A stretch of DNA of 64,000 nucleotides from Aequorivita aurantiaca (GCF_030410135.1 NZ_JAUGQQ010000004.1:124001-188000), one strand, 5' to 3'; counted from the stretch's first letter, positions 1 to 8,452 are shown. The notes: generated by a model from the sequence alone, not told the origin. Numbers and translations: made by a program.

Positions 1-2468
1 TCGGGACAGGCGGGATAACCCGGCGCGGGACGGATTCCTTTATATTTTTCTGAAATCAACTCTTCGTTGGAAAGAATTTCTTCGGAAGCGTAGCCCCAAT
101 AGTTGGTGCGGACTTCTTTGTGAAGATATTCCGCAAACGCTTCCGCCAAGCGGTCTGCCAAAGCTTTTACCATTATAGCATTGTAATCATCGTGATCCGC
201 AACATATTTGGCGGCCAATTCCGCAGTTCCAAAACCGGCGCTCACGCAGAAACAGCCCACGTAATCTTGGATTCCAGTTTCTTTGGGCGCAATGAAATCT
301 GCCAAAGCAATATTGGGTTTTCCTTTAGCCTTTTGGGATTGTTGGCGAAGAGTTCTAAAAAAATTCTGAATTCCGAATTCTGAATTCTGAATTATTATAT
401 CATCATTTACAGAATTCGCCTCAAAAATTCCAAAGACAGCGCGCGCTTCCAACAATTTTTCAGAAATTATTTTGTCGAGCATTTGTTGTGCATCCTTAAA
501 TAATTCCGAAGCTTGTTCGCCCACCACTTTATCGGTTAAAATATTGGGATATCTTCCGTGCAGCTCCCAACTTCTAAAAAAAGGCGTCCAATCTAAATAA
601 TCCAACAATAGATTTAAATCGAAGACTTTTAGAATGTGAACTCCCAACTGATTCGGTTTAACTATTTCAGAAGTTTTCCAATCTATTTGAAATTTATTTT
701 TCCGTGCTTCGGAAATTGGGAGATATGTTTTTACCTTTTGGCGTTTTAAAAAATCCTTTCGGAATGTATCATATTCCTGTTTTATATTTTCTTTATAGGA
801 AGTCGAAGTTTCCTTTTTCAGCAAATCGCCAACAACGGTAACCGCGCGGGAAGCGTCGTTTATATGTACGACTGCGCATTCATATTCGGGATCAATTTTA
901 ACTGCCGTGTGCGCACGGCTCGTAGTTGCACCGCCAATCAATAAGGGAACCTTAAAATTTTGCCGCTGCATTTCTTTCGCTAAAAAAACCATTTCGTCCA
1001 ACGAAGGCGTAATTAATCCGCTTAAACCGATGGCATCCACATTTTCCTCTTTTGCGGTGGCGATTATTTTTTCCGGCGGCACCATTACGCCCAAATCGAT
1101 TATTTCATAATTATTGCACGCCAAAACAACGCCGACAATGTTTTTACCGATGTCGTGTACATCGCCTTTCACAGTTGCCATCAATATTTTTCCCGCGTTT
1201 TTGGAATCCGTAATCTGTGGGTTTTTCAACTTTTCCTCCTCAATAAAGGGGAGCAAGTACGCCACTGCTTTTTTCATAACCCGCGCGCTTTTTACCACTT
1301 GCGGCAGAAACATTTTTCCGCTGCCAAAAAGGTCGCCGACCACATTCATCCCAATCATTAAATTCCCTTCAATTACTTCAATTGGTTTATTAGCGGCTTG
1401 TCTTGCTTCTTCAATATCTTCTAAAATAAATTCATCAATTCCTTTTACCAACGCCCTTGTAATACGGTTTTGCAACGATTCTTCGCGCCAAGAGAGATCA
1501 ATTTTACTTTCCTTTGCACTTCCTTTTACGGTCTCGGCAAAATCGAGCAAACGTTCCGTTGCGTCTTCACGTCGGTCGAACATAACATCTTCAACGCGCT
1601 CCAATAAATCCTTCGGAATATTATCATAAACCTCCAGCATTGATGGGTTTACAATCCCCATATTCATCCCGGCTTGAATTGCGTGGTACAAAAACACGGA
1701 ATGCATCGCCTCGCGGACGGGATCATTACCCCGGAAACTAAAGGAAACATTGCTCACCCCACCGCTTACGCTCACATGCGGCAGATTTTCCCGAACCCAG
1801 CGCGTGGCCTCGATAAAATCAATAGCGTTTTTTCGGTGCTCATCCATTCCCGTTGCAACGGGAAAAATGTTTAAATCGAAAATAATATCCTCGGGCGCGA
1901 ATTTCACTTTGTTCACCAAAATGTCATAGGAGCGTTTGGCGATTTCTATCCTTCTGTCGTAATTATCGGCTTGGCCCGTTTCGTCAAACGCCATCACGAT
2001 TACCGCCGCGCCGTAGCGTTTTATAAGTTTTGCGTGATGGATGAATTCTGCCTCACCTTCCTTTAAACTGATGGAATTCACAACACATTTTCCCTGCACA
2101 ACCTGCAAACCGGCTTCAATAATTTCCCATTTACTACTGTCAATCATAATAGGAACACGGGAAATATCGGGTTCGGCAATCACAAGATTTAGGAATTTCA
2201 CCATCGCTTCCTTTCCATCAATCAAACCATCGTCCATATTGATGTCAATGATTTGTGCGCCGTTTTCAACTTGATCCCGCGCAACGGCAAGCGCAGCTTC
2301 AAAATTTCGTTCTTTTATAAGACGAAGAAACATTTTTGAACCGGCGACATTGGTGCGTTCCCCCACGTTAATGAAATTACTTTCGGGGGTGATGACGAGC
2401 GGTTCAAGACCGGATAATTTCAGGTATTTTGGTTGTTGGTTGATAGTTGTTGGTTGATGGATTTTCAT
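1..2468 (-). CDS. metH: Methionine synthase, cobalamin-dependent, C-terminal part (partial)
   Basis: Transfers the methyl group of methyltetrahydrofolate to homocysteine through cobalamin. This gene carries the pterin, B12 and reactivation modules; the homocysteine module is encoded separately at 3920-4933. Visible in order: pterin-binding domain opening with [12 protein letters not shown] near residue 35, a helical B12 cap, the cobalamin-binding motif [11 protein letters not shown] near residue 436, and the SAM-dependent activation domain, which runs off the left edge. The ATG at 2466-2468 overlaps the TGA of the four-helix gene (ATGA). Residues 2-13 ([12 protein letters not shown]) are translated from a short repeat, and the family sequence resumes at [12 protein letters not shown] second repeat, at 362-393, is read in frame inside the activation domain near residue 695. 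Family assignment is very secure. Confidence 0.97.
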   Translation of the reverse strand, partial: MKIHQPTTINQQPKYLKLSGLEPLVITPESNFINVGERTNVAGSKMFLRLIKERNFEAALAVARDQVENGAQIIDINMDDGLIDGKEAMVKFLNLVIAEPDISRVPIMIDSSKWEIIEAGLQVVQGKCVVNSISLKEGEAEFIHHAKLIKRYGAAVIVMAFDETGQADNYDRRIEIAKRSYDILVNKVKFAPEDIIFDLNIFPVATGMDEHRKNAIDFIEATRWVRENLPHVSVSGGVSNVSFSFRGNDPVREAMHSVFLYHAIQAGMNMGIVNPSMLEVYDNIPKDLLERVEDVMFDRREDATERLLDFAETVKGSAKESKIDLSWREESLQNRITRALVKGIDEFILEDIEEARQAANKPIEVIEGNLMIGMNVVGDLFGSGKMFLPQVVKSARVMKKAVAYLLPFIEEEKLKNPQITDSKNAGKILMATVKGDVHDIGKNIVGVVLACNNYEIIDLGVMVPPEKIIATAKEENVDAIGLSGLITPSLDEMVFLAKEMQRQNFKVPLLIGGATTSRAHTAVKIDPEYECAVVHINDASRAVTVVGDLLKKETSTSYKENIKQEYDTFRKDFLKRQKVKTYLPISEARKNKFQIDWKTSEIVKPNQLGVHILKVFDLNLLLDYLDWTPFFRSWELHGRYPNILTDKVVGEQASELFKDAQQMLDKIISEKLLEARAVFGIFEANSVNDDIIIQNSEFGIQNFFRTLRQQSQKAKGKPNIALADFIAPKETGIQDYVGCFCVSAGFGTAELAAKYVADHDDYNAIMVKALADRLAEAFAEYLHKEVRTNYWGYASEEILSNEELISEKYKGIRPAPGYPACP
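362..393. repeat. Reiterated GAATTCTGAATTC tract in frame inside metH
   Basis: Three to four tandem, slightly diverged copies of GAATTCTGAATT(C). The tract is translated on the minus strand as part of MetH ([13 protein letters not shown]). The same word (GAATTCTGAATT) occurs at 19985-19996 at the end of the GSCFA gene, so this is a repeat family and not a chance MetH sequence. It falls where MetH homologues normally carry a variable surface loop just before the conserved LRQQ...KPN..LADFIAP segment. Confidence 0.75.
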
Positions 2469-2984
2469 AATAATTTTTTGTAATAATTTATAAATCCGTT
2501 CAACAGTTTTTTACAACTTTCAATTTGAGAAATGATTTCCTTCAATTGATTTTCATTTATAAAATTTTGATCCAATGCAAGCAATAATTGCGTTTCCAAT
2601 TCATAAAGTGAACCTCTTGAAATATATAAAAATTGAATTGTGTCTTTCGAGGTTCTTCTTCCACAGCCTTCGGCGATATTTGACGGTATGGAAACAGCAC
2701 ACCTTCTTATTTGATTCGTCAATCCATATATTTCCTCCCTCGGAAAACTTTTTGTCAACTCATAAATTGAATTGACCAGCTTTCGAGAAAATTTCCAAAC
2801 ATCCAAATCTCTATATTCCATATGGTTGTTAGTTCTTAGTTGATGGTTGATGGACTTTTCTTGTTATTTTTTGATATTGATAAATTCATTTTCCGTTTTC
2901 AATTTTCAAATTGCCATTTATAAAGTTTATTTGGTTTTATTGAATGCTTTTAACCATCAACTATCAACCAACAACAATCAACTA
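2431..2984 (-). mobile_element. IVS-like cassette 1: four-helix gene between inverted repeats, at the metH start
   Basis: Left arm GTTGTTGGTTGATAGTT (2432-2448) and right arm AACTATCAACCAACAAC (2959-2975) are perfect 17-nt reverse complements enclosing the four-helix gene. A third, direct copy of the repeat lies at 2823-2852, immediately upstream of that gene. The left arm is inside the metH coding region and encodes its new N-terminus. The right arm supplies the TAG stop of the upstream threonine-dehydratase-like gene (2982-2984). No transposase is present. The structure resembles intervening sequences of bacterial 23S rRNA, which also carry a four-helix ORF between complementary arms. Calling it a mobile element is inference. 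Confidence 0.5.
2465..2821 (-). CDS. Four-helix bundle protein (23S rRNA IVS protein family)
   Basis: A 118-residue protein of the four-helix-bundle family first known from intervening sequences of 23S rRNA and related to the Avd accessory protein of diversity-generating retroelements. Diagnostic features are the N-terminal [14 protein letters not shown], the central [17 protein letters not shown] and the later [10 protein letters not shown]. It is basic and entirely helical in appearance. Its TGA overlaps the metH ATG by four bases (ATGA), so translation is probably coupled. It sits within the met operon in the same orientation, flanked by the repeats of cassette 1. The biochemical role of stand-alone members is unknown, although RNA or DNA binding is likely. 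Two relatives lie in this window at 48938-49345 and 50118-50492. Confidence 0.9.
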   Translation of the reverse strand: MEYRDLDVWKFSRKLVNSIYELTKSFPREEIYGLTNQIRRCAVSIPSNIAEGCGRRTSKDTIQFLYISRGSLYELETQLLLALDQNFINENQLKEIISQIESCKKLLNGFINYYKKLL

Positions 2985-3923
2985 AAATGGTAAATTCTTT
3001 AAATCCACATTTCCTCCGGAAATAATAATTCCAACTTTTTTATTTTTAAACCGTTCTTTTTTCCGAAGCAAACCTGCAAAAGCTACCGCACTGCTTGGCT
3101 CAACTATAATTTTCATCCGTTCCCAAATAAGTTTCATTGCTGAAATGATTTCGGTTTCTTCAACACGAATTATTTCTGAAACATATTTTTTTATTATCGG
3201 AAAATTGACATCGCCGAGGAAGGTTTTAAGTCCGTCGGCAATTGTATTTGTGGTTTCATTGAATTCTATTTTTCCACTTTGAAGACTTCGAAATGCGTCG
3301 TCAACTCCAAATGGTTCGCCGCCGATTGTTTGGCAGTTATTTCCGAAATAATTCACAGAAAGGGAAGTCCCCGCAATCAATCCGCCGCCGCCAACGGGCG
3401 TGAAAACATAATCCAAATCCGGGTGCGTTTGCAGCAATTCCGCGGCTGAAGTTGAGTTGCCAAGAATTACATTTCTGTCATTTGATGGATGAATAAATGT
3501 TGCACCTGTTTCTTTTTGGATTCTTTCCGCTTCGGTTTCACGGGCGATTGGAGTAGATTCAGATTCCGTGATTATTCCGCCGTAACCTTTTACTGCTTCC
3601 TTTTTTACTTGTGGCGCATTTTCAGGCATAACGATATATGCTTTTACGCCAAGATTTCTCGCCGCCAAAGAAAGTGCCTGCGCAAAATTTCCTGAGGAAT
3701 GTGTTACAACCCCAGCTTTTTTCTGTGCTCGCGAAAGTTGTAAAATAGCATTCGTCGCACCGCGCATTTTAAAAGCGCCCATCTTTTGAAAATTCTCGCA
3801 TTTGAAGAAAACTTCGGCACCGGAAAGTTCATTTAAAAATGCAGATTTCAGAACGGGCGTGTTGTGAACATACGGTTTAACGCGATTGCACGCCTCTTCA
3901 ACTTCTTGTTTTAATGGAATCAT
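2982..3923 (-). CDS. PLP-dependent threonine dehydratase / serine racemase-like enzyme
   Basis: Fold-type II PLP enzyme of 313 residues. The PLP lysine lies in FKMRGATNA (about residue 52), the phosphate-binding glycine loop is VGGGGLIAG, and the C-terminal IIISGGNVDL is typical of the threonine ammonia-lyase / serine racemase / threo-3-hydroxyaspartate dehydratase group. There is no C-terminal ACT domain, so it is not the feedback-regulated biosynthetic IlvA. Its ATG overlaps the TGA of the upstream homocysteine methyltransferase gene (ATGA at 3920-3923), so it is translated as part of the split-metH operon. Its stop codon comes from a repeat arm. It may feed serine or threonine carbon or control their levels. 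The exact substrate cannot be told from sequence. Confidence 0.88.
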   Translation of the reverse strand: MIPLKQEVEEACNRVKPYVHNTPVLKSAFLNELSGAEVFFKCENFQKMGAFKMRGATNAILQLSRAQKKAGVVTHSSGNFAQALSLAARNLGVKAYIVMPENAPQVKKEAVKGYGGIITESESTPIARETEAERIQKETGATFIHPSNDRNVILGNSTSAAELLQTHPDLDYVFTPVGGGGLIAGTSLSVNYFGNNCQTIGGEPFGVDDAFRSLQSGKIEFNETTNTIADGLKTFLGDVNFPIIKKYVSEIIRVEETEIISAMKLIWERMKIIVEPSSAVAFAGLLRKKERFKNKKVGIIISGGNVDLKNLPF

Positions 3924-4933
3924 ACAGCGAGATTTTCAGATTGAAAAACAGGGCGCGGTTTGTATTGGAAAGCAATTTCAGCAATGGCTTTAATATGTTC
4001 TGGAGTAGTTCCGCAGCAACCACCGATTATATTCACCAATTGTTTGTCTAAATATTCCTTAACCTGCGAAGCCATTTGGGTGGGGCTTTCATCGTATTCC
4101 CCGAACGCGTTTGGCAACCCCGCATTTGGATAGGCGCTCACGGCAAGATTGGTGCGGTTTGCAATCACTTCGAGATGGGGCGTAAGTTGTTTGGCGCCCA
4201 AGGCACAATTGAAACCTACGCTCAAAAGTGGAATGTGCGAGATTGAAATCAGAAAAGCCTCTGCCGTTTGACCGGAAAGTGTACGTCCGGAGGCGTCTGT
4301 AATTGTTCCACTTATCATTATTGGAATGTCGAGATTTCTTTCTTCTTTTATTTCATCGATTGCAAAAAGTGCGGCTTTTGCGTTCAGTGTATCAAAAATA
4401 GTTTCTACCAAAAGTAAATCCACGCCTCCGTCAATCAAAGCTTCGGCTTGTTGTTTGTAGGCTACACGCAGTTCTTCAAATGAAATTGCCCGAAATCCAG
4501 GATCGTTTACATCGGGGCTCATACTTGCGGTTTTGTTTGTCGGACCCATCGCTCCAGCTACAAACCGTGGTTTGTGTGGCTCTTTGGCGGTAAATTCTTC
4601 GGCTACTTTTTTTGCTATTTTGGCGGATTCATAATTAAGTTCATAAACCAAATCCTTCATATCGTAATCGGCCATCGCGATTGTGGTACTGGAAAATGTA
4701 TTTGTTTCCACAATATCAGCGCCTGCAGCGAAATATTTTGAATGGATTTCAGCAATTGCCTGCGGTTGCGTTATTGAAAGCAAATCGTTATTTCCTTGAA
4801 CCGATTTATGAAAATCCTTAAAACGTTCTCCACGGAAATCCTCTTCGGAAAATTTATAGCGCTGCAACATCGTGCCCATTGCGCCGTCGAGGATTAATAT
4901 TCGGTTTTGAAGTGCTTGTTGTATTTTATTCAT
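3920..4933 (-). CDS. metH: Methionine synthase homocysteine-binding module (split MetH N-terminal part)
   Basis: Homocysteine S-methyltransferase domain of 337 residues, matching the first module of cobalamin-dependent MetH. It starts with the typical RILILDGAMGTMLQRY and carries the zinc-ligand cysteines in VGFNCALGA and IIGGCCGTTPEHI. The protein ends after this domain, so methyl transfer needs the partner encoded at 1-2468. Split MetH genes are common in Flavobacteriia, but here two other genes (3 and 2 above) stand between the halves. The gene is preceded by a SAM-I riboswitch at 5108-5211, and high SAM should therefore switch the unit off. Confidence 0.95.
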   Translation of the reverse strand: MNKIQQALQNRILILDGAMGTMLQRYKFSEEDFRGERFKDFHKSVQGNNDLLSITQPQAIAEIHSKYFAAGADIVETNTFSSTTIAMADYDMKDLVYELNYESAKIAKKVAEEFTAKEPHKPRFVAGAMGPTNKTASMSPDVNDPGFRAISFEELRVAYKQQAEALIDGGVDLLLVETIFDTLNAKAALFAIDEIKEERNLDIPIMISGTITDASGRTLSGQTAEAFLISISHIPLLSVGFNCALGAKQLTPHLEVIANRTNLAVSAYPNAGLPNAFGEYDESPTQMASQVKEYLDKQLVNIIGGCCGTTPEHIKAIAEIAFQYKPRPVFQSENLAV

Positions 4934-5073
4934 TTCTTGATTTTTGATTGAAATTCAAATTTGCGTGAGGGATTGAGGCTTTGTTTGAGCTCTTTATTTT
5001 TTTGAAAATAAAAATAAAAGCGAGTGCCGAAAGCCCGACCCGTTTTTCGCGGGGCACGCCATAAAAAAAATTA

Positions 5074-5086
5074 TATCAAGAAAAGG
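5074..5086. other. Inverted copy of the S-box 5' strand, possible alternative-pairing element
   Basis: Read on the plus strand, TATCAAGAAAAGG repeats the conserved 5' strand of the SAM-I aptamer. On the minus-strand transcript it is therefore complementary to the aptamer's own TATCAAGAAAGG (12 base pairs with one bulge). In the transcript it lies downstream of the aptamer and is followed at once by a run of eight U. It may form a competing helix with the aptamer 5' strand, or be a remnant of an inverted riboswitch copy (the plus strand continues GTGAAGG, also S-box-like). Confidence 0.45.
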
Positions 5087-5107
5087 TGAAGGAAAAACCT
5101 ATTTGTT

Positions 5108-5211
5108 GTTATCTATTCCGCAAAAAACGGATAGAATGTAGCACCTTTTCCGAAAGTTCGGGAGGTTGCTAAGGCGTCAAAGGGTCTATTCCCTCGGCCT
5201 TTCTTGATAAC
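5108..5211 (-). ncRNA. SAM-I (S-box) riboswitch in front of split metH
   Basis: On the minus strand the S-box signature is plain: GTTATCAAGAAAGGCCGAGG at the 5' end, GACGCCTTAGCAACCT in the core, AAGGTGCTACATTCTATCC in the 3' half, and closing P1 strands GTTATC/GATAAC at 5206-5211 and 5108-5113. A TTACTTTG promoter-like box lies upstream at about 5240. The aptamer sits between the osmC stop (5283) and the homocysteine methyltransferase start (4933) and so controls the metH unit. The 349-bp gap 4934-5282 holds this element, the inverted S-box fragment at 5074-5086, and no gene. Confidence 0.95.
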
Positions 5212-5282
5212 ATTTAACTATGAATATGAACTTGAACAAAGTAACGGTATAAATTTATAAATTCAAAAAAAGATTTGAATCT

Positions 5283-5702
5283 TTATAATTGTTTTCCGTT
5301 AAGTATAATGCTGTATGTAATTTTCACCGAAGCCTCCAATGTGATCGAAACTGAACAGTATTTTTTAAAACTGAGATCTGCAGCGCGGATGGCTTTGGCT
5401 TCGTCAATTTTGCCTTCCAAATAAAGTGTTACGTGTATTGCCTCAAACGGTTTTGCATCCCGCACTTCCTTTCGCAAACCTTCAACTTCCATTTTATAGG
5501 AAGTGATTTCCTGTCGCTGTTTATTCAAAATCATTACAACATCAATCGCGCTGCAACCGCCCACGCCCATCAATAAAAGTTCCATTGGGCTCGCGCCTTT
5601 TGAGGGTTCATCAGTTTTGTTGTCAATAAAAACGGATACGCCGGAAGCGCCCTTTGCTTCAAAAAGATAGTTGTCGTTTATTCTGTTTAGTGAGACTTTC
5701 AT
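5283..5702 (-). CDS. OsmC/Ohr family protein
   Basis: A 139-residue OsmC-fold protein. The two conserved cysteines are in GVGGCSAIDV and FKKYCSVSITL, the pair that acts in thiol-dependent peroxide reduction in the family. The order ...GASPMELLLMGVGGCSA... is canonical. It follows homoserine dehydrogenase on the same strand with 47 bp between, containing a hairpin repeat (5718-5744). Placement in a SAM-regulated sulfur amino-acid operon suggests protection of a thiol intermediate or sulfur handling, which is inference. Cytoplasmic, with no signal peptide. Confidence 0.9.
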   Translation of the reverse strand: MKVSLNRINDNYLFEAKGASGVSVFIDNKTDEPSKGASPMELLLMGVGGCSAIDVVMILNKQRQEITSYKMEVEGLRKEVRDAKPFEAIHVTLYLEGKIDEAKAIRAADLSFKKYCSVSITLEASVKITYSIILNGKQL

Positions 5703-5717
5703 TGTAGTAATTTTAAA

Positions 5718-5744
5718 CCTACAAGGTTTTTTAAAACCTTGCAG
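5718..5744. repeat. CCTACAAGGT hairpin repeat
   Basis: Near-perfect inverted repeat: CCTACAAGGTTTT facing AAAACCTTGCAGG. A second copy with the same arms and a longer loop is at 46292-46323. Located between homoserine dehydrogenase and osmC. It can act as a transcript hairpin but lacks a clean U tract for a terminator on the minus strand. Confidence 0.7.
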
Positions 5745-5749
5745 GAAGT

Positions 5750-6895
5750 TTAGTTTTCTTTGTCGCTAATTCTCAAAATATCCCCAAAAACACCTCTTGC
5801 CGTAACAGCTGCTCCAGCTCCTGCTCCTTGGATTACAATTGGATTATCACCATAGCTTTCGGTATAAATTTCAAAAATTGAATCACTGCCTTTTAGCGCT
5901 CCTAACACACTATTTTTGGGAACCGACACCAAACTTACATCCAAAAGCGCACCCGTTTCTTTTGATAAATCGCCGTGCAAATCTGCAACATATCTGAAAA
6001 CAAAATCTTTCGATTGATTTTTCTTTTTTATTTGAAACGGAACGTCCAATTCCTGTACTCGAGTTAAAAATTCCTCTTTTGAAACGCTTCGCAAATCCTT
6101 TGGAATCAGGTTTTGAATCGAAATATCGGCAAACTCATTGTGCAAATCCAATTCACGAGCCAAGATAAGCAATTTCCGCCCAACGTCATTGCCACAAAGG
6201 TCTTCGCGCGGGTCCGGTTCGGTAAATCCTTTGTCGATTGCCGACTTTAAGACTGAACTAAATGATTTTTCTTCTTCCGAAAAAGTATTGAAAATATAGC
6301 TTAGCGAACCTGATAATACACCTCGAATTCGCGTGATATTTTCTCCCGAAAGATGCAAAAGTTTAATTGTATCAATCAACGGAAGCCCAGCGCCAACATT
6401 GGTTTCATATAAATACTGGCGTTTTTTTGACGTCAGCTTTTGACGAAGTTCTTTATAAAAATTCAAATCCAACGTATTTGCAATTTTATTCGACGAAACC
6501 AAATGAAAATCATTGTCAACAAAGGCTGAATAATTTTGAACAAACCCAGAATCGGCCGTATTATCCACTAAAATCAGGTTTTGCAGGTTGTTGGTTTTTG
6601 CAAAGGAAATCACTTCTTCGGGATGATAGTCTTTTCCCGATTTAATTTTTTCTTCTATCCAATTTTTGGTCAATCCATTTTGCTGAAGCAATACGGTTTT
6701 CGAATTCGCAATTGCGAAAATATTCAGTTCCAAATCGCGTCTTCGGGAAATTTCTTCTTTCGAGGAGATTATTTGATTTACCAAATGGCTGCCCACATTT
6801 CCGTGGCCGAAAATGGCAATGTTTATCTTTTTCTTTTTAATCTTTTCCAGATTTATCAATTGTTCCAAAGGAAGGTCTATTGTTTCTGCACTCAT
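5750..6895 (-). CDS. hom: Homoserine dehydrogenase (monofunctional)
   Basis: Reduces aspartate semialdehyde to homoserine. It has 381 residues: an N-terminal Rossmann motif INIAIFGHGNVGSHLV, then the homoserine dehydrogenase catalytic domain with TNVGAGLPLIDTI, RIRGVLSGSLSYIFNTF, GFTEPDPREDLCGNDVGRK and the C-terminal GAGAGAAVTARGVFGDILR. There is no aspartokinase domain and no obvious ACT domain. It lies ten bases downstream of the cystathionine gamma-synthase gene and belongs to the same SAM-I-controlled transcript, so homoserine is made together with the enzyme that uses its acylated form. Confidence 0.93.
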   Translation of the reverse strand: MSAETIDLPLEQLINLEKIKKKKINIAIFGHGNVGSHLVNQIISSKEEISRRRDLELNIFAIANSKTVLLQQNGLTKNWIEEKIKSGKDYHPEEVISFAKTNNLQNLILVDNTADSGFVQNYSAFVDNDFHLVSSNKIANTLDLNFYKELRQKLTSKKRQYLYETNVGAGLPLIDTIKLLHLSGENITRIRGVLSGSLSYIFNTFSEEEKSFSSVLKSAIDKGFTEPDPREDLCGNDVGRKLLILARELDLHNEFADISIQNLIPKDLRSVSKEEFLTRVQELDVPFQIKKKNQSKDFVFRYVADLHGDLSKETGALLDVSLVSVPKNSVLGALKGSDSIFEIYTESYGDNPIVIQGAGAGAAVTARGVFGDILRISDKEN

Positions 6896-6905
6896 ATTTT
6901 TCTAT

Positions 6906-8075
6906 TTAATAAGTTAAAATTTCCTTGGATTTTTCAATGGTTCTAAAGGCTTCGGAAAGATCGCTTATCAAATCCTCGGCATCCTCAATTCCGCAGGAAA
7001 GGCGGATTAGCGAATCATTGATTCCGGCATTTAAACGAATTTCACGCGGAATGGAGGCGTGCGTCATTTGTGCGGGATGGCAAAGCAAACTTTTAACGCC
7101 TCCAAGACTTTCGGCCAATTTGAAATAGTCTGTACTGGTCACAAATTTCACGGCAGCTCCCTGCGTATCATCTTTGAGACTGAAAGAAATTATTCCGCCG
7201 AACAAACCATTTTGCTGCTTTTTTGCGATTTCGTGATTTTTGTGGGCTTTTAAACCTGGGTAATGCACTTTTTCAACAGCATCTTGGCTTTCCAAAAACA
7301 AGGCAACTTTCAGCGCATTTTCACATTGTTTTTTATAGCGAATATCCAACGTTTCAATTCCGCGAATTGTAAGGAAACAATCCCACGGACCTAAAATTCC
7401 GCCGGAAGCATTTTGAACAAATTTGATTTTTTCTGAAAGCTCTAGTGTATTTGTAATTACCAAACCAGCAACCAAATCGGAATGTCCGCCGATGTATTTT
7501 GTGCCACTGTGAATAACGATATCTGCACCCAAATCAATTGGTTTTTGGGCAATTGGCGAAGCAAAAGTATTATCAACAACCAAAAGCGCATTTACGCTTT
7601 TCGCCACTTTTGAAATCGCTTCAATGTCTGAAATTTTCAAGGTTGGATTTGTTGGCGATTCAATCCAAATCAACTTTGTTTTTTTAGAAACAGCGTTTGC
7701 TACGTTTTCAACTTCGGTGGCATCAACGTAGTTTACTTTTATTCCCAATTTTTCGTAAACATGGGTGAAAAGTCTATACGCACCGCCGTAAATATCGTCA
7801 ACCGCTACGATTTCATCTCCCGCAGAAAGCAATTTCAAAACCGAATCAATTGCCGCTAAACCTGTTGCAAAGGCAAATCCGGAATGACCGTTTTCAAGAT
7901 TTGCGACCACGTCTTCCAACACTTTGCGGGTTGGATTGTTACTTCGGGCATAATCAAAACCTTTGTTTACACCCGGCGCCTCTTGGATAAAGGTCGATGT
8001 TTGGTAAACCGGAACGGAAATAGCTCCTGTTAGCGGATCACTTGGAATGGAATGGATAATTTTTGTTGCACTCAT
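6906..8075 (-). CDS. metB: Cystathionine gamma-synthase / O-succinylhomoserine (thiol)-lyase family
   Basis: PLP-dependent trans-sulfuration enzyme of 389 residues (Cys/Met metabolism family). The PLP lysine is in HSGTKYIGGHSDLVAG. Other family motifs are YARSNNPTRKVLE, ATGLAAIDSV and the C-terminal SLGGVKSLLCHPAQMTHAS...IRLSCGIED. It is the first gene of a leftward operon (metB-hom-osmC) led by the SAM-I riboswitch at 8203-8318. It could use an acyl-homoserine with cysteine or with sulfide; the sequence does not decide which. Confidence 0.92.
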   Translation of the reverse strand: MSATKIIHSIPSDPLTGAISVPVYQTSTFIQEAPGVNKGFDYARSNNPTRKVLEDVVANLENGHSGFAFATGLAAIDSVLKLLSAGDEIVAVDDIYGGAYRLFTHVYEKLGIKVNYVDATEVENVANAVSKKTKLIWIESPTNPTLKISDIEAISKVAKSVNALLVVDNTFASPIAQKPIDLGADIVIHSGTKYIGGHSDLVAGLVITNTLELSEKIKFVQNASGGILGPWDCFLTIRGIETLDIRYKKQCENALKVALFLESQDAVEKVHYPGLKAHKNHEIAKKQQNGLFGGIISFSLKDDTQGAAVKFVTSTDYFKLAESLGGVKSLLCHPAQMTHASIPREIRLNAGINDSLIRLSCGIEDAEDLISDLSEAFRTIEKSKEILTY

Positions 8076-8175
8076 TTTTCTAATTTTTTTGAGTTAATAA
8101 ATAGATTAAAACAAAAGATCAATCCCGAACTAAATTCGGAACAATAGAAAAATGTTAAAAAGAAAAAATGAAAAG

Positions 8176-8195
8176 CAATTTCAGAAAAGAAATTG
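8176..8195 (-). terminator. Hairpin with U-rich tail, probable expression platform of the SAM-I switch
   Basis: In the minus-strand leader, CAATTTC and GAAATTG form a 7-bp stem with a TTTTCT loop, followed by CTTTTCATTTTTTCTTTTT. It lies just after the aptamer and before metB, where a SAM-induced terminator is expected. The stem is weak and AT-rich, so the assignment is tentative. Confidence 0.5.
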
Positions 8196-8202
8196 TCTTG
8201 TC

Positions 8203-8318
8203 GTTATCTATCGTCAATTCCGAAAATTTCAGAATCGTTGTAGAATGTAGCACCTTCTTTCCGGAGAAAGGGTTGCTAAGGCGTCATAGGGTCTATTCCC
8301 TCGGCCTTTCTTGATAAC
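8203..8318 (-). ncRNA. SAM-I (S-box) riboswitch in front of metB-hom-osmC
   Basis: The minus strand shows GTTATCAAGAAAGGCCGAGG, GACGCCTTAGCAACCC, AAGGTGCTACATTCTACAAC and closing P1 strands at 8313-8318 and 8203-8208. It is nearly identical in its first 30 nt to the copy at 5108-5211 and differs mainly in the variable P3/P4 arms. It begins about 30 nt after a TATATTTG -10 box (8349-8356). Confidence 0.95.
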
Positions 8319-8348
8319 ATTTCAATAAAGTTTTGAACTTTGTGAGAG

Positions 8349-8377
8349 CAAATATAGCGTCGGAAAAATTTAATAAC
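8349..8377 (-). promoter_or_regulatory. Promoter of metB-hom-osmC
   Basis: On the minus strand, TTG (8375-8377), an 18-bp spacer, then TATATTTG (8349-8356), a full match to the Bacteroidota TAnnTTTG consensus. Transcription would start around 8343 and run into the SAM-I aptamer. Confidence 0.7.
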
Positions 8378-8408
8378 CAAATTATTTGTCAAAAAACTTC
8401 AAATAAAA

Positions 8409-8437
8409 TTGCCATTCGTTTAATTTTTTTACTTTTG
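8409..8437 (+). promoter_or_regulatory. Promoter of metK
   Basis: TTG at 8409-8411, an 18-bp spacer and TACTTTTG at 8430-8437, a full TAnnTTTG match. The predicted start near 8443 lies about ten bases before the SAM-II-like element. Confidence 0.7.
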
Positions 8438-8452
8438 CCCAAGACAATTTTA

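Noticed and set aside
1114-1629. Plus-strand open frame of 171 codons opposite metH
   Set aside because: Antisense shadow of the strongly conserved MetH cobalamin and cap domains; low-complexity Ser/Phe-rich product with no family features.
2431-2984. CRISPR-like array from the repeated GGTTGATGGTTG words
   Set aside because: Only two or three copies, variable in length and in both orientations, with a coding gene between them and no regular spacers or cas genes.
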